A DNA stretch of 8,176 nucleotides from Brevundimonas sp. UBA4609 (GCA_002386585.1 DGIZ01000169.1:561-8736), one strand, 5' to 3'; positions 1 through 7,270 are shown, counted from the first letter of the stretch. Notes: generated from the letters alone by a model not told the origin. A program made the numbers and translations.

Positions 1-69
1 CCCTCTCCTGATGGGAGAGGGCTTGAGCCTCCAAGAGCGAAGCGATTGGAACAGGCGAAAGGGTGAGGG
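1..69 (+). repeat. Hairpin-tipped intergenic repeat, copy A
   Basis: This unit opens with an 8 bp perfect stem, CCCTCTCC at 1-8 and GGAGAGGG at 14-21, around a 5-base loop. CTTGAGC follows at 22-28, then a less conserved middle, and it closes with GCGAAAGGGTGAGGG at 55-69. A second copy with the same end modules lies inverted at 143-214. The middle (29-54) differs by substitutions and small indels, so the copies are diverged and not a recent duplication. It starts at base 1 and may continue outside the window. No coding potential is seen. It behaves like a REP-type or small non-autonomous element; the stem could also help end transcription from an upstream gene. Confidence 0.75.
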
Positions 70-142
70 TTCGCGGGTGAAGTCGGCCAACGGCCGTGGC
101 TGACAGTCCATACGGCGGCTTACGCCGACTGAAAGGACAAGC

Positions 143-214
143 CCCTCACCCTTTCGCGTCAGAACGATCGCCTTCGGCTCTCGTGCGCTCAAGCCCTCTC
201 CCGTCGGGAGAGGG
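143..214 (-). repeat. Hairpin-tipped intergenic repeat, copy B (inverted)
   Basis: Read on the minus strand from 214 down to 143, this copy has the same order as copy A. It has an 8 bp stem (194-201 with 207-214, loop 202-206), then CTTGAGC, a variable middle, and GCGAAAGGGTGAGGG (complement of 143-157). The stem is fully conserved while the loop differs from copy A (CGACG against TGATG in the same orientation), which is what selection or copying of a structured tip would leave. The two copies point tail to tail, with hairpins outermost, across a 73 bp spacer. That spacer has its own short inverted repeats, AGTCGGC at 81-87 with GCCGACT at 124-130, and CGGCG at 113-117 with CGCCG at 123-127. 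Confidence 0.75.
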
Positions 215-310
215 TGTCGAATAGTAGGAAACCATCCTCGCCCCTTTCGGCGGGCGGGCGCATGGCTTAACTGACGCTCTGGTCTGTGTTGATCCGGAGT
301 GGAGCGAAAA
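215..310 (+). other. Upstream region of the DnaJ-like gene
   Basis: Non-coding stretch between repeat copy B and the DnaJ-like gene. I looked for sigma-70-like and sigma-32-like elements and saw no pair of boxes with proper spacing. A GC hairpin is possible between CGCCC (239-243) and GGGCG (252-256). A promoter for the downstream gene is expected here or in the repeat region but cannot be pointed to. With the repeats, this makes 1-310 a gene-free stretch. Confidence 0.4.
301..304 (+). promoter_or_regulatory. Ribosome binding site deciding a TTG start
   Basis: GGAG at 301-304 sits 6 bases before TTG at 311, a good Shine-Dalgarno distance. The alternative in-frame GTG at 299 overlaps this motif and has no comparable site close upstream (CCGG at 294-297 is a poor match). 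Starting at 311 also gives the N-terminus [10 protein letters not shown], which leads straight into the J-domain as expected for CbpA-like proteins. This favours the TTG start. Confidence 0.6.
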
Positions 311-1246
311 TTGGCTGGCGATCCCTATCAGGAACTGGGCGTTTCCAAGGGCGCGAGCGCGGACGAGATCAAGAAGGCGTTCCGCAAGCTGGCCAAGGAG
401 CTGCATCCCGACAAGAACCCCGGCGACAAGGCGGCCGAGGAGCGGTTCAAGCGCATCACCGCCGCCTTCGACCTGCTGGGCGACGCCGAGAAGCGGGCGA
501 AATATGATCGCGGCGAGATCGACGCTGACGGACGTGAGCAGTTCCGCGGCTTCGGCGGCGCAGGGCAGGGCGGACGTCCGGGCGGCGGGGGTTTCGGCGG
601 CTTCGGCTTCGGCGGGCGCGGCGAAGGCGGTCCCGGCGGGCGGGCCAGCTTCGACGACATTGATCTGGAAGAGATTTTCGGCGCCTTCGGCGGCGGGGCG
701 CGTAACGCCGGGCGCGGGTTCGGCGGCGGGCGCGGGCAGGACGTGCGCGCCACGCTGGATATCAGCCTTGAGGACGCCATCGCCGGGACCACGCGCCGTA
801 TCCAGTTCTCGGATGGACGGATGCTGGACGTGACCATCCCCAAGGGCGCGTCTGAAGGCCAGACCATCCGGCTGAAGGGGCAGGGCGCGCCGGGGCGGGG
901 CGGTCAGGCAGGCGACGCGCTGATCGAATTGCGCATCCAGCCGCATCCGGTGTTCAAGCGCGACGGGGCCGATCTGACGATGGATCTGCCGGTGTCGGTT
1001 CCGGACGCGGTGCTGGGCGGCAAGATCCAGGTGCCGACGCCCGAGGGTGCCGTGATGATGACCATTCCCAAGGGCTCGAACTCGGGCAAGGTGCTGCGTC
1101 TGAAGGGACGCGGCGCCTATGCGAACGGCAGGCGCGGCGACCTGATGGCGAAGCTGGTGGTGACGCTGCCCGAGACGCCGGACGACGAACTGGTCCGGTT
1201 TGCGACCGAATGGCGTGAACGCCGGCCCTACAAGCCCGGCCGTTGA
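311..1246 (+). CDS. Type II DnaJ/CbpA-like J-domain co-chaperone
   Basis: Predicted Hsp70 (DnaK) co-chaperone of 311 residues acting in the cytoplasm: it delivers substrates and stimulates DnaK ATP hydrolysis. The J-domain spans about residues 4-68 with the essential HPD motif at 32-34. A long Gly/Phe-rich linker covers about 79-142, followed by two beta-rich C-terminal substrate-binding domains (about 143-215 and 216-295) with repeated IPKG and RLKG motifs. There are no CxxCxGxG zinc-finger repeats, so this is not DnaJ itself but the type II class, like E. coli CbpA (about 306 residues). The TTG start at 311 is chosen for its ribosome binding site; GTG at 299 would add 4 residues. serC begins 51 bases after the stop. 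The minus-strand rpoH in the same window fits a stress role, but no sigma-32 promoter is visible upstream. Family assignment is secure; the symbol (cbpA or a dnaJ paralogue) is not. Confidence 0.9.
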   Translation: MAGDPYQELGVSKGASADEIKKAFRKLAKELHPDKNPGDKAAEERFKRITAAFDLLGDAEKRAKYDRGEIDADGREQFRGFGGAGQGGRPGGGGFGGFGFGGRGEGGPGGRASFDDIDLEEIFGAFGGGARNAGRGFGGGRGQDVRATLDISLEDAIAGTTRRIQFSDGRMLDVTIPKGASEGQTIRLKGQGAPGRGGQAGDALIELRIQPHPVFKRDGADLTMDLPVSVPDAVLGGKIQVPTPEGAVMMTIPKGSNSGKVLRLKGRGAYANGRRGDLMAKLVVTLPETPDDELVRFATEWRERRPYKPGR

Positions 1247-1253
1247 TGGCCTA

Positions 1254-1294
1254 AAGGCTTGGCCTTCCTCCTCTCCTGCGAGACTTCAGAGACT
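1254..1294 (+). promoter_or_regulatory. Candidate structured leader of serC
   Basis: The 51 bases between the DnaJ-like stop and the serC start hold a 5 bp hairpin, AAGGC (1254-1258) and GCCTT (1262-1266), then a pyrimidine tract ending in TCTC (1272-1275). A direct repeat GAGACT follows at 1280-1285 and 1289-1294. TCTC can pair with the first GAGA (1280-1283) or with the second (1289-1292). The second lies 5 bases before the ATG and is the only Shine-Dalgarno-like sequence there. An alphaproteobacterial serC leader RNA motif is known; I cannot confirm from memory that this matches it. The pairings are short and could be chance. Confidence 0.35.
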
Positions 1295-1297
1295 GAC

Positions 1298-2458
1298 ATG
1301 ACGCCCAAGCCTGCCGCCAAGCCCGCTCGCCCCTGGTTCTCTGCCGGGCCGACGGCCAAGCGTCCGGGCTGGGAGTTGGCGAACCTGCCGACGAACCTGA
1401 TGGGGCGGGGCATCCGCGCGCCGGAAGTGGTCGAGCGGTTCGCGCATGGACTGCGGCTGACGCGCGAGGTGCTGAGCCCGCCGGACGACTATGTCATGCT
1501 CTATACGCCGGGATCGGATACGGGGGCGGTCGAAGCGGCGCTGTGGTGCATGTTGGGCGAGCGGCCGGTGCAGGTGGTCGCCTATGAGAATTTCGGCCTG
1601 ACCTGGCTGACCGACGTCAAGGATCATCTGGGGCTGGAGCCTGAGGCCCTGACGGCGCCGTGGGGCGATCTGCCGGACCTGGCGAGGGTCGACCCGAAGA
1701 AGGATGTGGTCTTTCCGTGGAACGGCACGACCTCGGGCGTGCGCGTGCCGGACGGCGACTGGATCGCCGACGACCGCGAGGGGCTGACGATCTGCGATGC
1801 GACCTCGGCGGCGTTCGCGATGGACCTGCCGTGGGACAAGCTGGACGTGACCACCTTCAGCTTCCAGAAGGCGCTGGGCGGCGAGGCGGGCATCGGCCTG
1901 ATGGTGCTGTCGCCGCGCGCCGTGGCGCGGCTGGATACGTATCGGCCCGATCGTGCGGCGCCCAAGGTGCTGCGGATCGTCGACAAGAAGGGCTTCGATC
2001 GGACCTTGGCGGACGGGGTGGCGATGAACACCTTTTCGATCCTGACCATCGAGGACTGGATCGACGCCCTGGACTGGGCGAAGGCCGTGGGCGGCCTGCC
2101 TGCGCTGATCAGGCGCACCAACGCCAACTATGCGGCCCTGGCCGGGTGGGTGCAGCGGACCGACTGGATCGACTTCCTGCCGGAGCGGGAGGAAATCCGT
2201 TCGACCACCTCGGTCTGTCTGAAGTTCGTCGATCCGCGCATCGCGGCGATGGACGAGGCGGGCCAGAAGGCCTTCGTGAAGCGGTTCAAGGCGCTGCTGG
2301 AAGGCGAGGGGGCGGTCTATGACATGGAGCCGCATCGTTACGCCCCGCCGGGCCTGCGTCTGTGGTGCGGCTGCACGATCGAGACGGCGGACGTCGTGGC
2401 CGCGACGCCGTGGCTGGAATGGGCGTTCCAGACGGCGGTCGGCGAGTTGGCGGGATAA
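1298..2458 (+). CDS. serC: Phosphoserine aminotransferase
   Basis: PLP-dependent class V aminotransferase of 386 residues converting 3-phosphohydroxypyruvate and glutamate to phosphoserine and 2-oxoglutarate, the second step of serine biosynthesis; the family also acts in the pyridoxal phosphate pathway. The N-terminus with NFSSGP-like WFSAGPTAKRPGW (13-25) is typical of the alphaproteobacterial/archaeal-type SerC subfamily. The Schiff-base lysine is K191 in SFQKALGGE, and D167 in CDATSA is the expected partner of the pyridine nitrogen. W103 is a likely ring-stacking residue. ATG at 1298 fits the family start; an in-frame TTG at 1259 would add 13 unlikely residues. The ribosome binding site is weak (GAGA at 1289). 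In many relatives serA follows serC; here purA follows after 90 bases. Confidence 0.93.
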   Translation: MTPKPAAKPARPWFSAGPTAKRPGWELANLPTNLMGRGIRAPEVVERFAHGLRLTREVLSPPDDYVMLYTPGSDTGAVEAALWCMLGERPVQVVAYENFGLTWLTDVKDHLGLEPEALTAPWGDLPDLARVDPKKDVVFPWNGTTSGVRVPDGDWIADDREGLTICDATSAAFAMDLPWDKLDVTTFSFQKALGGEAGIGLMVLSPRAVARLDTYRPDRAAPKVLRIVDKKGFDRTLADGVAMNTFSILTIEDWIDALDWAKAVGGLPALIRRTNANYAALAGWVQRTDWIDFLPEREEIRSTTSVCLKFVDPRIAAMDEAGQKAFVKRFKALLEGEGAVYDMEPHRYAPPGLRLWCGCTIETADVVAATPWLEWAFQTAVGELAG

Positions 2459-2474
2459 TTCTGCACCTCATTCC

Positions 2475-2540
2475 GTCCGAGTGGGGCGACTCCGGACGAT
2501 TCAGGGGTTATAGGCTCCCACCGCATTCTGGATTGCGGAG
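2475..2540 (+). promoter_or_regulatory. purA leader with two possible hairpins and the purA ribosome binding site
   Basis: In the 90 bp between serC and purA, GTCCGAGT (2475-2482) pairs with ACTCCGGAC (2489-2497) as 8 bp with one bulged C and a 6-base loop. Further on, CCGCA (2521-2525) pairs with TGCGG (2534-2538), overlapping half of the GGAG ribosome binding site at 2537-2540, which lies 8 bases before the TTG start. No T-run follows the first hairpin, so it is a poor intrinsic terminator. TTATAG at 2508-2513 is -10-like but has no clear -35. It could be a leader structure, a weak terminator of serC, or neither. Confidence 0.35.
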
Positions 2541-2548
2541 AAACGGTC

Positions 2549-3844
<1,296 letters not shown>

Positions 3845-3860
3845 GTTTACATTCTGGCAC

Positions 3861-3876
3861 AAGGCAACGACGCCTT
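3861..3876 (+). terminator. Weak hairpin after purA
   Basis: AAGGC (3861-3865) and GCCTT (3872-3876) form a 5 bp stem with a 6-base loop 17 bases after the purA stop. Only two T residues of the stem itself follow, with no T-run after it, so as an intrinsic terminator it is weak. The remaining bases up to 3920 should hold the promoter for the receiver gene, but I could not identify boxes with confidence. Confidence 0.2.
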
Positions 3877-3920
3877 AACCCGTCGAGCATAGGGTCGGGC
3901 TCTGGAATGGAGCTCGCCCC

Positions 3921-4727
3921 GTGTTCGCCCTAGACGCCAAGACGATGCAGAGGATCGCGCCGGTGGTGCGGCGCGTGCTGATCGTCGATCCCAATCCCGC
4001 CGCCGCGCGCCTGCTGATGGACCTGCTCAAGGGGTTTGGATCGCGTGAGGTGGTGGTCGAAGGCGACGAGTCGCGCGTGCTGGACCTGGCGCGGGAGATG
4101 GAGCCGGGGCTGATCTGCACCGAGCGGGCGGGGCCGAAGCTGGACGGCGAGGCTCTGGTGCGGCGTATCCGTCGCTCCAGCCTGTCGTGCCGGCGCGCGC
4201 CGATCATCATGGTCACAGCCGAGGCGACCGCCAGCGCCATCAAGGGCGCGCGGGACTCCGGCGTGCATGAGTTCCTGAGAAAGCCCTTCACCAGCGGCGA
4301 CCTGCAGCGGCGGATCGAGAACCTGGCGACCAAGCCGCGCGACTGGGTCGAGGCGGTGGGCTATGTCGGACCGGACCGGCGGCGCTTCAACTCGGACGAC
4401 TACGCCGGCCCGCAGAAGCGACGGGCGGACAAGCCGCGCTCGGGCGCCGAGGCCGCGGTGGCGGTCAAGGATCAGGCGATGCGGATCCTGTTCTCGGCCC
4501 TGACGCAGTTCGACAGCGACCCGTTGCAGGCCGTGCGCGCCATCAAGCAGCAGGCCGAGACGCTGAAGGCGCTGGCGATCAAGACGGGCGATGCGCCGCT
4601 GGCCATCGCCGCAGCCGGACTGGACACGGTGCTGGCCGCCGGAGCGCCGACCAGGGCTTCGCTGACGGCGCCGGTCCAGGCGGTGCTGAAGCTGGCGCCG
4701 CCCGAGACCCTGGCGCGAGCGGGGTAG
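3921..4727 (+). CDS. Receiver-domain protein with Glu at the phosphoacceptor site, C-terminal half unrecognised
   Basis: Soluble protein of 268 residues. Residues about 17-135 form a CheY-like receiver: VLIVDPNP at 19-26, VTA at 98-100 with the switch threonine T99, and RKPF at 120-123 with K121. By spacing to T99 and K121 (31 and 53 residues) the phosphoacceptor position is E68, in LICTERAG, instead of Asp. One of the two acidic-pocket residues is also changed (D23 kept, P24 in place of Asp). So canonical phosphorylation is unlikely, or the Glu may mimic it. After a basic linker with YVGPDRRR (148-155) comes an Ala-rich, probably helical C-terminus (about 175-268) with no DNA-binding or enzymatic motif I recognise. 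The GTG start has GGAG at 3909-3912, 8 bases upstream. The gene is probably monocistronic and converges on rpoH with a 16 bp gap. It may signal by protein contacts; the function is unknown. Confidence 0.85.
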   Translation: MFALDAKTMQRIAPVVRRVLIVDPNPAAARLLMDLLKGFGSREVVVEGDESRVLDLAREMEPGLICTERAGPKLDGEALVRRIRRSSLSCRRAPIIMVTAEATASAIKGARDSGVHEFLRKPFTSGDLQRRIENLATKPRDWVEAVGYVGPDRRRFNSDDYAGPQKRRADKPRSGAEAAVAVKDQAMRILFSALTQFDSDPLQAVRAIKQQAETLKALAIKTGDAPLAIAAAGLDTVLAAGAPTRASLTAPVQAVLKLAPPETLARAG

Positions 4728-4743
4728 GGCGTCCTGGCCGCCG

Positions 4744-5628
4744 TCAGGCGTCGACCAGGTTTCGCTCTTCGGCGGCCGCGCGCATGGCCTTCTGCAGCTT
4801 TTCGAAGGCGCGGACCTCGATCTGGCGGACGCGCTCGCGGCTGACGCCGTACTGACCGGCCAGTTCCTCGAGCGTGACCGGGTCGTCCTTGAGCCGGCGC
4901 TCGGTCAGGATGTGCTTCTCACGGTCGGTCAGCTCTTCCATGGCCTCTTGCAGCAGGCCCATGCGGATCGACTTTTCCTCGCTCTCGGCCAGTTCGGTCT
5001 CCTGGCTGACGGCGTTGTCGTCGGCCAGCCAGTCCTGCCACTCGCTTTCGCCGTCGGCGCGCAGGGGAGCGTTCAGCGAGGCGTCGCCGCCGAGACGGCG
5101 GTTCATGTCGATGACGTCCTGCTCGGTCACGCCCAGCTTGGTGGCGATGTGCGAGACGTGGTCGGGGTGCAGATCGCCTTCCTCGAAGGCCGAGATCTGG
5201 CTCTTGGCCTTGCGCAGGTTGAAGAACAGCTTCTTCTGCGCCGCCGTGGTGCCCATTTTCACGAGCGACCAGGAGCGCAGGATGTATTCCTGAATGGACG
5301 CGCGAATCCACCACATGGCGTAGGTCGCCAGGCGGAAGCCCTTGTCGGGGTCGAATTTCTTGACGGCCTGCATCAGGCCGACGTTGCCTTCCGAGATCAC
5401 CTCGCCGATCGGCAGGCCGTAGCCGCGATAACCCATGGCGATCTTGGCCACGAGGCGCAGGTGAGAGGTCACGAGTCGGTGGGCGGCCTCGGTGTCCTGG
5501 TGTTCGCTCCACCGCTTGGCGAGCATGAACTCCTCGTCCTTGGTCAGCATGGGAAACTTACGGATTTCCGTAAGATAACGGGACAGTCCCTGTTCGGGCG
5601 ACATCACCGTCAGCGTATTGTTGGCCAT
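4744..5628 (-). CDS. rpoH: RNA polymerase heat-shock sigma factor RpoH (sigma-32)
   Basis: Group 3 sigma factor of 294 residues directing RNA polymerase to heat-shock promoters (chaperones, proteases). Region 2 is intact (about 51-116), including the core-binding and -10-recognition stretch GFRLATYAMWWIRASIQEYI. The RpoH box QKKLFFNLR (131-139), which separates RpoH from RpoD, is clear. Region 4.2 helix-turn-helix is at about 252-279 with SRERVRQIE. The ATG at 5628 is preceded by GGAGG (complement of 5635-5639) at 6 bases spacing. In Caulobacter rpoH is known to be partly autoregulated; here I see a sigma-70-like -10 in the upstream region but no convincing sigma-32 promoter. Its end lies 16 bases from the convergent receiver gene, with no strong bidirectional terminator visible between them. 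Confidence 0.97.
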   Translation of the reverse strand: MANNTLTVMSPEQGLSRYLTEIRKFPMLTKDEEFMLAKRWSEHQDTEAAHRLVTSHLRLVAKIAMGYRGYGLPIGEVISEGNVGLMQAVKKFDPDKGFRLATYAMWWIRASIQEYILRSWSLVKMGTTAAQKKLFFNLRKAKSQISAFEEGDLHPDHVSHIATKLGVTEQDVIDMNRRLGGDASLNAPLRADGESEWQDWLADDNAVSQETELAESEEKSIRMGLLQEAMEELTDREKHILTERRLKDDPVTLEELAGQYGVSRERVRQIEVRAFEKLQKAMRAAAEERNLVDA

Positions 5629-5674
5629 ATGGTCCCTCCGGCTGCATGAGCTGGCGCTACGGTTCCGACCACAT
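5627..5674 (-). promoter_or_regulatory. Possible start-codon-pairing structure in the rpoH leader
   Basis: On the minus strand, ATGTGGTC (5674 to 5667) can pair with GACCATAT (5634 to 5627), giving 8 bp with one G-U wobble. The second arm includes the A and T of the rpoH start codon, and the GGAGG ribosome binding site lies in the enclosed 32-base loop next to the stem. Such an arrangement could reduce translation at low temperature. E. coli rpoH is known to use mRNA structure as a thermosensor, but this structure is not the same one and is predicted by eye only. Confidence 0.35.
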
Positions 5675-5785
5675 GACGTGCATCTTCACCTCGCCCCTCA
5701 ACTGACAAGATGGGAATCCGTTGCCCGAAGCGGAAGGGGCGGATTGTCCCAATTCGGCGGCGACGGTCCGTCGTCGTCAGTCATC

Positions 5786-5794
5786 TATCTAGCA
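5786..5794 (-). promoter_or_regulatory. Candidate extended -10 of an rpoH promoter
   Basis: Minus-strand TGCTAGATA (5794 to 5786) reads as an extended -10 (TGn plus TAGATA) and contains GCTAGAT, close to the Caulobacter housekeeping -10 consensus GCTANAWC. The -35 region upstream (TTTATT or TTATTC) is a poor match. It would give a leader of about 150 bases before rpoH. Known practice in Caulobacter is one housekeeping and one heat-shock promoter for rpoH; only the first kind is suggested here. Confidence 0.35.
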
Positions 5795-5885
5795 CAGATG
5801 TTGTTGCGAATAAAGTGGCTGGGCGAAGGACCTATTTCGGACAACAGTCGGCGTCAGCCGGCCGAGCAGCCGCCATTGACCCCTT

Positions 5886-5955
5886 GCCAGCCGGTCTCTG
5901 CTGGCGTTGATGCGCATTTGAGAAACCGGCTCCCATAGCGCCGGTCGCGGAGCCG
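5886..5955 (+). promoter_or_regulatory. Candidate attenuator or RBS-sequestering leader of the transporter gene
   Basis: Three stems compete. Stem 1 is GCCAGC (5886-5891) with GCTGGC (5900-5905). Stem 2 is CCGGTCTC (5891-5898) with GAGAaaCCGG (5920-5929), 8 bp with a 2-base bulge. Stem 3 is CGGCTCC (5927-5933) with GGAGCCG (5949-5955), with an inner GCG/CGC (5938-5940 and 5946-5948). Stem 3 is followed by CTTATTTTC and then the ATG at 5965, so it looks like a terminator and also buries the only GGAG (5949-5952). Stem 2 uses bases of stem 3, and stem 1 uses bases of stem 2. This is the layout of an attenuator or riboswitch expression platform. I recognise no known ligand-binding core upstream. 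Confidence 0.4.
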
Positions 5956-5964
5956 CTTATTTTC

Positions 5965-7236
5965 ATGTTCAGCCTCCTGAACCTCCAGAGCCTGTTCGGG
6001 CTGGTCGTCATCGTCGCCCTCTGCTGGGCGATCTCAGAGAACCGCCGCGCCTTTCCGTGGCGGCTGGCGATCGGCGCAGTGCTGGTGCAGGCGGCTCTGG
6101 TGCTGGCGACCTTCGCCATCCCCGGCTCGCAGGTGGTGCTGGACGGCATCAACAATGCGGTGAAGGGGCTGGAGCTGGCGACCGAAGAGGGCACCAGGTT
6201 CGTCTTCGGCTTCCTGGCGGGCGGGGATCAGCCTTACGCCGTGGCCAATGAGGGCGCGCTGTTCACCTTCGCCTTCAACGTGCTGCCGCTGATCCTGGTG
6301 ATCTCGGCCCTGTCGGCCCTGTTGTGGCACTGGAAGATCCTGAAGTGGATCACCCTCGGCTTCGGCTTCCTGTTTCAGCGGACCATGGGGCTGGGCGGCG
6401 CCTCGGCGCTGGCGGTGGCGGCCAACGTCTTTCTGGGGATGATCGAAAGCCCCATCGTCATCCGCGCCTATCTGGACAAGCTGACCCGTTCGGAAGTCTT
6501 CCTGATGATGGTGGTCGGCCTGGCCACCGTCGCCGGTTCGACCATGGTGGCCTATGCGACCATTCTGTCGCCGGTCCTGTCCAATGCTGCGGGGCACGTG
6601 CTGGTGGCCTCGATCGTCTCGGCCCCGGCGGGGGTCATGCTGGCGCGCGTCATCATCCCCGAAAAGCCCGGCGAGGGCGGGGCGGTCGCCGACTACAACT
6701 CGGCGCTGAAATACGACAGCGCTGTCGACGCCATCGTCAAGGGCACGTCCGACGGCCTGATGGTGGTGCTGAACATCTCGGCCGTGCTGATCGTCTTCGT
6801 GGCCCTGGTGGCCCTGGCCAACATCATCCTCGGCGGCTTCGTCATCGCCGGCGAACCGCTGACGGTCGAGCGCATCCTGGGCGTGCTGTTCGCGCCCGTG
6901 GCCTGGCTGACCGGTGTGGAATGGGCCGACGCCCACAAGGCGGGCTGGCTGCTGGGGGTCAAGCTGACCCTGACCGAGTTCGTCGCCTTCATCGAACTGG
7001 GCAAGGTTCCGGCCGCCGAGATGAGCGAGCGCACCCGGATGCTGATGACCTATGCCCTGTGCGGTTTCGCCAACATCGGCTCGGTCGGGATCACCGTCAC
7101 CGGCCTGTCGGTGCTGATGCCCGAGCGGCGCGAAGAGGTGCTGGGGCTGGTGTGGAAGGCGCTGTTCGCCGGCTTCCTGGCGACCCTGATGACCGCCTGC
7201 ATCGTCGGGGCCTTGCCCGCCGCCGTCTTCGCCTAG
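5965..7236 (+). CDS. Concentrative nucleoside transporter (CNT/NupC family)
   Basis: Inner-membrane protein of 423 residues expected to import nucleosides with cations (protons or sodium). Hydrophobic segments include about 6-23, 34-52, 101-120, 144-160, 178-200, 208-230, 268-295, 302-317, 362-383 and 395-415, matching the CNT fold. Family landmarks are E161 in GMIESP (158-163), E338 in TLTEFVAF, and N370 and S373 in CGFANIGS. The last three match the ribose-contacting Glu, Asn and Ser of the Vibrio CNT structure. The Gln-Thr that contact the base in that structure are Met159-Ile160 here, so base preference may differ. ATG at 5965 has only a distant GGAG (12 bases) that lies in a possible hairpin. 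Two stops in tandem (TAG TAG, 7234-7239) end the frame. A GST-like gene follows after 31 bases and may be co-transcribed. Confidence 0.9.
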   Translation: MFSLLNLQSLFGLVVIVALCWAISENRRAFPWRLAIGAVLVQAALVLATFAIPGSQVVLDGINNAVKGLELATEEGTRFVFGFLAGGDQPYAVANEGALFTFAFNVLPLILVISALSALLWHWKILKWITLGFGFLFQRTMGLGGASALAVAANVFLGMIESPIVIRAYLDKLTRSEVFLMMVVGLATVAGSTMVAYATILSPVLSNAAGHVLVASIVSAPAGVMLARVIIPEKPGEGGAVADYNSALKYDSAVDAIVKGTSDGLMVVLNISAVLIVFVALVALANIILGGFVIAGEPLTVERILGVLFAPVAWLTGVEWADAHKAGWLLGVKLTLTEFVAFIELGKVPAAEMSERTRMLMTYALCGFANIGSVGITVTGLSVLMPERREEVLGLVWKALFAGFLATLMTACIVGALPAAVFA

Positions 7237-7270
7237 TAGCGTCGCGCAGGGCAGCCGAAGGGACCCTTTG

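Larger units (their letters stand above)
5629..5964. other. Divergent intergenic region between rpoH and the nucleoside transporter
   Basis: 336 bases separate the two divergent starts. No RNA gene and no convincing small gene is seen; a long open plus-strand frame across it (about 5618-5938) has no ribosome binding site and an unlikely composition. The rpoH side holds the leader and -10 candidates listed separately; the transporter side holds the stem series at 5886-5955. Base composition is locally less GC-rich around 5780-5840, as expected for promoters. Confidence 0.6.

Noticed and set aside
1..214. CRISPR array or tRNA/rRNA in the repeat region
   Set aside because: Only two copies, inverted not direct, with different middles; no cloverleaf or rRNA-like sequence.
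299..301. GTG as the start of the DnaJ-like gene
   Set aside because: It overlaps the GGAG that serves the TTG at 311, and the added MERK residues are not needed by the J-domain.
1286..2335. Minus-strand open frame opposite serC (349 codons)
   Set aside because: Antisense to a gene with complete catalytic motifs; Arg/Gln/His-rich low-quality protein; no ribosome binding site evident.
4728..4743. Bidirectional terminator between the receiver gene and rpoH
   Set aside because: Only a 4 bp CCTG/CAGG pairing is possible around the 16 bp gap, and no T-runs are present on either strand.
5707..5714. Minus-strand CCCATCTT as a sigma-32 -10 for rpoH
   Set aside because: It resembles the heat-shock -10, but no CTTGAA-like -35 lies at the right distance; CTTCCG 16 bases upstream is too weak a match.
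5876..5881. TTGACC as a -35 for the transporter
   Set aside because: No -10 at 16-18 bases (TGCTGG there), and a start here would cut off part of the leader stems; left unassigned.
5618..5938. Plus-strand open frame across the rpoH upstream region (106 codons)
   Set aside because: No good ribosome binding site, it overlaps the rpoH start, and there is no recognisable protein character; the region fits a divergent promoter region better.
6034..6936. Minus-strand open frame opposite the nucleoside transporter (300 codons)
   Set aside because: Composition (His, Asp, Gln, Gly) is the reverse reading of hydrophobic codons; the plus-strand transporter is convincing.
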